Below are positions 59,118-64,000 of a stretch of 64,000 nucleotides of DNA, piece after piece. The notes beneath the pieces were generated by a model. It saw only the letters and a list, made by a program, of their open reading frames with translations. It was not told the origin of the DNA and did not search any database. The position numbers were made by a program, and so were the translations under genes. Source of the stretch: Lunularia cruciata. Its lineage: Eukaryota > Streptophyta > Marchantiopsida > Lunulariales > Lunulariaceae. The stretch is taken from positions 42,165,001 through 42,229,000 of the forward strand of contig OX419758.1 in NCBI GenBank assembly GCA_948567375.1, read 5' to 3'. Position 1 is the first letter of the stretch, and each line of letters begins with the position of its first letter.

Positions 59118-59474
59118 CCTAGAATATTCTAGAAGCATCTAAGAAGCTTCTTAGGAAGCTTCCCAACTAGTTAACTTGCGCCCTAAGCAGGTAGCTTCTA
59201 GAAGGAAGCTTCTAGAAGCTTCTAACTAGCTTAGCTTGCACGCCAAGTAGGCGGCTTCTAGAAGGAAGCTTCTTGAGAAGCTTCCTAGTTAACTTGGCTT
59301 GCACTCCAAGAAAGCGGCTCAAGGAAACTTCTTGAGAAGCTTCAAGGGTCTTGTATGCTACCTATAAATACCAAGGCCGAAGCTCATGCTAGGCATTCGG
59401 AGTTTTCCCTCATTCAAGTGTCCCAATGTGAGCTTCCATTCTCCTATTTCTCTCCTCGGTTTTGGTCTTTTACA
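59052..59474 (+). repeat. 3' LTR of element C
   Basis: 423 bp, TGTAACAATATGG...CTTTTACA, preceded by a purine-rich GGCGGGGGAATA (59040-59051) and followed by the GAAAC duplication. Confidence 0.96.
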
Positions 59475-59547
59475 GAAACTGAGTAATTTGAGGTGGAGAA
59501 CATAGAGTAATCGCTAGACTTAGGAAGGACTTTAGAGAGCGGATGGG

Positions 59548-59769
59548 ATGGATGCACCGGGGGGACAATTTCCCGCACCTAGCTTTCCATTCTCAAACCC
59601 ATTCCACATCAAGGTTATGTACATCCAGCGTGAGCAGATGAGAGTATCGCTAGTTTATCACTTTGGTGCAGAATTCATGGACAGAGTGATGAACTCACCA
59701 AACCCGGTGATTCTACCTGTGGTGATATATGACAGAGAGTGGGATTTGACGATCTACATTCTATTATGA
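59548..59769 (+). CDS. First leader ORF of element D
   Basis: ATG at 59548, 73 codons, TGA at 59767. It contains PSFPFSNPFHIKV, FGAEFMDRVMNSPNPVILPV and WDLTIYILL. It shares the FG-[AE/QD]-[EF]...P-V-I-L-P-V...IY-[IV]-L pattern with the leader ORFs of A and C. Intact. Lies between the C insertion point and gag. No known domain. Confidence 0.6.
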   Translation: MDAPGGQFPAPSFPFSNPFHIKVMYIQREQMRVSLVYHFGAEFMDRVMNSPNPVILPVVIYDREWDLTIYILL

Positions 59770-59773
59770 TAAT

Positions 59774-59977
59774 ATGGATATGAATGTCCCAAATCCTCTC
59801 CCTTTCAACACTCAAGTAGAAATCCGTTATGCAATGAGGCCGAAATTGATGTTTAGAGATTTTGTGGTTAGGAATTTTGGTGAGGAGTATTATCAACGAG
59901 TGATAGCTTCTGAGGTCCCAATGGTTGTCCCGATAGTTTGTGCGCCTTCCAGAGTGATTATATTGACTCTGTATTGA
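59774..59977 (+). CDS. Second leader ORF of element D
   Basis: ATG at 59774, 67 codons, TGA at 59975. MDMNVPNPLPFNTQVEIRYA, then PKLMFRDFVVRNFGEEYYQR and SEVPMVVPIV...IILTLY. It is closer to the A/C leader (PNPLP, PK.RF..F, FG.[DE][FY], P...PV) than to the first D ORF, and starts four bases after it. Intact. Function unknown. Confidence 0.62.
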   Translation: MDMNVPNPLPFNTQVEIRYAMRPKLMFRDFVVRNFGEEYYQRVIASEVPMVVPIVCAPSRVIILTLY

Positions 59978-60010
59978 AGTAGACGTTAGCAATTGGGTGT
60001 TGCAGGAACC

Positions 60011-61129
60011 ATGGATCCGTAATTGCAAGAGCTGGTGCAAGGAATGCAAGGGATGTTGAATGAATTTGGAGAGATTAAGATGACCATGGAGACATTGCAA
60101 AGTCAAGTGCAGATCCTCAGGAACGATCAAGCCATGCAAGAAGAAGAGCCGTCTCAAAACCCAGTACCTGCGACTGAAGTACTTGGAGAGGCACCAGTGC
60201 CTACAAACCCTATCAACGATGAAGCCACATTGCTACTCCGGATGAAGAAGACCTGCAACATTGAGCCTTACAAGGGGCAGCGTACGATGGGAGTAGTGGA
60301 GAATTGGATCTCGAGAATGAATCAATATTTTCGATTATTCTCAACAGAGATCACAGAGCATGCTGCAGGCGTGTTTGCATGTGGGTACTTGACCGATAAA
60401 GCCTTCACATAGTATGATGCTTGGGAACAATCCATGCTGGCAGAGAGAAGGGAGGTCACATGGACAGCAATGCAAGAAGGACTGCTCAAGAATTTCCAAT
60501 CGGTGGATTTTGTGCAGATGGCTCGAACCCGACTATGGGGATTGAGACAAAAGAATAGCATACAAGAGTATGTGGAGGCATTTCTAGATCTACAAGTCGC
60601 AATTACCGACATGAGTCCAGCAGAGGCTCTTGACAATTTCAAACGAGGGTTGAAAGAGCAGATTTGCCAAGAAGTCATGGTGCAAAACCCTCGCACGGTA
60701 TTTGAAGCTATTGCTTGTGCACAGAGAATAGCCGGAGCATTAGGTGGAGGTGAAGGAGTAGTTCCACCTCAACATTATCGCACAGAAATGCCACACATGG
60801 GTGGACTAGTACCGATGGAATTGGGCAACCTTTGATTCCGGGATCGAGGAGCACGGCTGCTTCAAGGAGAGCGGGGACGGGTAGAAGAACGAAGAAATGG
60901 AGTCCCACAAGGAGAAGGGACTTGAGGAGAACAACGCCGTTGTTACAATTGTGGCCGTATTGGGCACATATCTACCAATTGTTGCACTCGTTTCCCTAGA
61001 GGCCCTCGGCCTTTGTATAGGCGATCTTTGAACAACATGGAGAGGCACATTGAAGAAGAGGAGGTGGAAACCACTTCGGAAAACAAAGATCGCCAGTATA
61101 TGTACCTCGCGGCCTTACTGGCTCAATAA
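60011..61129 (+). pseudogene. gag of element D
   Basis: ATG at 60011 followed by a stop at the fourth codon (TAA, probably from CAA), then an open frame QELVQGMQGMLNEFGEIKMT with coiled-coil start. The capsid region includes RLWGLRQKNSIQEYVEAFLD and ALDNFKRGLKEQICQEVMVQ. The zinc knuckle is CYNCGRIGHISTNC (60946-60987). Further stops at 60410, 60833 and 60922. Ends TAA at 61127-61129. Pol is open in the -1 frame across the gag end. Confidence 0.9.
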
Positions 61130-61131
61130 GG

Positions 61132-64000
61132 AAGCAGAGAAGCGAGGGAAGGAAGAAGAATAATGCGCAAAGATCCCGAAAGGCAACCTCACAATTGATT
61201 GTCGTGAATGGAATCCTAGAAGGTAATCAAGTGAGGGTATTAATAGATCCGGGAGCAATAGAGAATTTCTTGTCTCGCTCTGTTGCAATAAGCTTGGGAA
61301 TGGATCTAGAGAGAGATGGAAGTGAAGAAGTAGAGTTACCAAATGGGCAAACAAAGAGGATTGAATCATTACCTAGACGGGTAACCCTCTCTGTAGGAGA
61401 ATATCAGGAAGCAATTGAGTGGCGAGTGATACAGTTAGCCCGTTATGATGCAATTTTAGGCATGCCATGGATGGAGCAGTACAACCCAATGGTGGATTGG
61501 AGGAAGAAAGTAGTGAGAACCCACCAATGGTCAATCATTGGGGTTAAAGAAAAATCACACAGGCAAAAACTATCTCTATATGTCGTAGGGACGACAACTG
61601 TCTGTAAGACCGATAGATGTTTTATGGGTCTAATAAGAGAAGTCCAAAGTGCACAACTCGCTGGACAAATTCTTGAGAAATTGAAGGATGTGGTGGATGA
61701 GTTTCAAGATGTCTTTCCCGATGATCTACCCTCAGGATTACCACCTAAAAGGCGAGTAGATCACAAAATAGAGACACTCTCGGGGAAGACACCTCCTTGT
61801 AAGGCCCCATATCCCCTATCACCTCATGAGTTGGAGGAGTGTAAGACTCAAATTGAGGAGATGCTACAGAAAGGGTTCATCCAACCTAGCGTATCACCAT
61901 ATAGGGCCCTTGTCTTGTTTGTGAAGAAGAAGGATGGTACAATGCGCATGTGCATTGACTATCGGGGTCTCAATCAGCAAATAGTGAAGAACAAATACCC
62001 CTTACCTCGCATGGATGACCTGTTTGATCAACTCCATGGAGCGAGATACTTCACCAAACTTGACTTGCGGAGCGGTTACAATCAAATCCGAATTGCAGAG
62101 GAGGATGTGTACAAAACTGCCTTTTGAACCAAGTATGGCCACTTTGAGTATCTTGTGATGCCTTTTGGCCTCACCAATGCGCCTGCCACTTTCATGAGCC
62201 TAATGAATGACATATTTCGTCCATACTTGGATAAGTCTGTTATCGTCTTTTTGGATGATATCTTAGTATATAGTAGCACGATGACAGAACACAAACAACA
62301 TCTACGAGAGGTCCTCCAGATTCTAAGACAGAATCAGTTGTATGCCAAAATCTCAAAGTGTGAGTTTGGCAAGTCTGAAGTAGACTACTTAGGGCATAGA
62401 GTAAGTGCAGAGGGCATTCAAGTATTGACAGATAAAATAGAGGTCATTCAAAAATGGAGTGTCCCAAAAGATCAGACTCAACTTAAGAGCTTCTTGGGGT
62501 TGACAGGATTCTATCATAGATTTGTCAAGGACTTCTCTAAGGTTGCACAGCCTTTAACGGCACTACTTGGCAAGGGGAAGAAGTGGACATGGGGAACTGC
62601 ACAAGAGTTGGCCTTTCAAGAATTGAAGGCCGCCTTGCTACATGCACCAATCTTGAAGTGGTATGACCCAAAACGTCCAATCAAGTTGGCTACGGATGCA
62701 TCAGGCGTAGCAATAGGAGCAGTCCTACAACAAGAGTGGCATGACGGATGACATCCAATTGCATATTTCTCTCAAAAGTTGTTACCGGCAGAGCGCAACT
62801 ACCACACCACAGAACGAGAAGAGTTGGCCATCGTTCTAGCAACCAAGCATTGGAAGCACTACCTGGGCAAGAAGGCATTTGTAGTAGAGATAGACCACAA
62901 ACCTCTAGTCTACCTCGAGACGCAAAAGGATCTATCTTGTCGCCAAATTTGGTGGGCAAAGTGGCGACAACGCTTCAACATGACAATCACCTATGTGGAA
63001 GGTAAGAAGCAACTTGCAGATGCATTCACCCGCATGCCAATGGCCAACAACTTGGCGGCAAAGGTTAAGATTAACCCTAAATTCTGGCAAGAGATTCTAG
63101 CTGTTACAAAAGCTGATCCACAGATTGTAGAAGCGCAATCGTCCAAAGGTGTCACCAGCACCCAAGGACTCACCTTTTTGGAGGGCCAATTGTGGATCCC
63201 AAATGTCCCAGAATTACGCACCACCATTCTAGCGGAATGTCATGATTTGGCCATTGCAGCTCATGTCGGAGTGGACAAGACCTTGGAGGCAGTCAAGTGC
63301 CATTACTATTGGCCCAAGATGAGCAACGACGTGATGGACTATGTGCGTAGCTGCCTACTTTGTCAACAGAACAAAGCTTCTAATCAAGCTCCTGCATGGC
63401 TCCTGCAGGGCTCCTTCAACCTCTTCCCACTCCTACCCAACGTTGGGAACAAGTGAGTATGGATCTCGTCTGTGAATTACCCAAGACCACCTCAGGGTTT
63501 GACTCCATTGTGGTCTTTGTGGACCGGCTCAGCAAAATGATTCGTGTACGCCCTACCACCAAGGAGGTGACCGCTCCACAACTAGCTCAACTATACTTAG
63601 ATGCAGTCTTTGCTCACCATGGCTTGTCTAGAGTACTCATCACCAATAGAGGCACCCAATTCACTAGTTTGTTTTGGTGAACACTCTTTGGGTTCTTCAA
63701 AACCAAGTTGGCCATGTCTACAGCTTACCACCCACAAACAGATGGCCAAACAGAGCGGGCTAATTGCATGATTGAAGACATGTTACGTGGCTTCACCTTA
63801 GAAGAGCAAGAGAGGTGGGACACCCTACTACCGTTGGTGGAATTCGCTTACAACAATTTGGTGAATGCCTCCACCCAAGTCACTCCGTTCTTCCTCATGT
63901 ATGGTGAGCATCCCTTCATACCTTCTAGCTTGATGAAGATCCGTCCAGTGACTACCAAGGTTGATGCAGTCAATACATTTGTTTCTAGAATCCAACAAGG
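61132..64000 (+). pseudogene. pol of element D, 3' end outside the window
   Basis: Protease [20 protein letters not shown] (61231), with DPG where DSG is usual. RT is about 61790-62540, with [11 protein letters not shown] and [10 protein letters not shown] (62249). RNase H is 62690-63030 ([17 protein letters not shown]). Integrase HHCC is 63240-63370 and the core runs to the edge (VSMDLVCELPK, VLITNRGTQF, HPQTDGQTERAN). Stops at 62125, 62749 and 63678, all TGA in a context fitting CGA. An 11-bp tandem duplication (gctcctgcatg/gctcctgcagg, about 63387-63408) shifts the frame in integrase. Confidence 0.92.

Larger units (their letters stand above)
53833..59474 (+). mobile_element. Element C: full-length, young A/C-family chromovirus
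   Basis: 423-bp LTRs (53833-54255, 59052-59474) that differ at about four positions by eye. TSD GAAAC at 53828-53832 and 59475-59479. PBS-like TAGTATCAGAGC at 54257-54268 (one mismatch to TGGTATCAGAGC). Leader ORF, gag, pol with all domains. It is inserted in element D 73 bp after the D LTR. It is the best-preserved element here; only about seven stop codons and no obvious frameshift separate it from open frames. Confidence 0.97.
53021..64000 (+). mobile_element. Element D: Ty3/gypsy chromovirus-type element, interrupted by C, runs off the window
   Basis: 5' LTR 53021-53760 (TGTAATACC...GTATTACA), PBS-like TAGTATCAGAGC at 53762-53773, then 59 bp of leader before copy C is inserted at 53833. 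The internal part resumes at 59475/59480 with two leader ORFs, gag and pol up to integrase at the window edge. The 3' LTR lies outside. Chromovirus assignment rests on chromodomain remains in the D-family fragment at 22696-23080. Confidence 0.92.

Noticed and set aside
1-64000. tRNA, rRNA or other structured RNA genes
   Set aside because: I looked for tRNA-like cloverleaf boxes and rRNA stretches; only the PBS sequences complementary to initiator Met tRNA were found.

Overview
The window is nuclear DNA of a land plant. Two intron-containing host genes with clear plant orthologues lie in the first 4.6 kb. Most of the rest, from about 8.5 kb to the end, is nested and decayed Ty3/gypsy LTR retrotransposons. 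Tree-like TE nesting, giant LTRs and C-to-T decay suggest a large, heavily methylated genome (fern, lycophyte, gymnosperm or similar). The lineage cannot be fixed from this sequence.

Gene space (1-8.5 kb). The window opens 4 bases before the end of an exon of a plus-strand gene for the chloroplast phylloquinone methyltransferase (MENG/UbiE family), ending at 1970. It converges on a minus-strand WD40 gene of the LWD/TTG1 type (complement of 3170-3406 and 3771-4565, 343 aa). Upstream of that gene are two abutting perfect palindromes (5706-5773) and a possible 3' terminal exon of an unrecognised gene (6510-6786).

TE space. Several families recur. (1) Chromovirus family 'A/C' has 423-bp LTRs, an initiator-Met-type PBS, a chromodomain, and LTRs full of heat-shock-element-like GAAnnTTC arrays. 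Copy A is 8837-14477 (TSD GATAC, nested in an older minus-strand relative), copy C is 53833-59474 (TSD GAAAC, young), and copy I is 43241-47219 (minus, truncated); there are further fragments. (2) Chromovirus family 'D' has ~740-bp LTRs. One copy starts at 53021, is interrupted by copy C, and runs off the window end; there is a solo LTR at 49689-50437 (TSD ACTGG) and several LTR fragments. (3) A Tat/Athila-like family 'E/G' has giant ~3.7-kb LTRs. Element G is 34586-42131 (TSD CCTAT), there is a solo LTR at 47267-51795 (TSD CCTAG), and an LTR at about 23850-27460 is followed by a related gag-pol (H). (4) Minus-strand element F (about 15.7-19.1 kb) has a decayed PHD-type zinc finger at its pol C-terminus. 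(5) A gag fragment J follows a tandem-repeat-rich stretch.

Three points stand out. The giant E/G LTRs each carry their own ~780-800-codon open reading frame (N-terminal unknown domain, acidic middle, long helical charged C-terminus), seen in three copies with the same start context and the same C-terminal motif. Families A/C and D share a short leader ORF of about 70 codons between PBS and gag, and D has two tandem copies. The A/C LTRs carry perfect multi-unit heat shock element matches upstream of a TATA box. No complete intact retroelement reading frame is present; most stops in copies C and D look like CGA-to-TGA or CAG/CAA-to-TAG/TAA decay.
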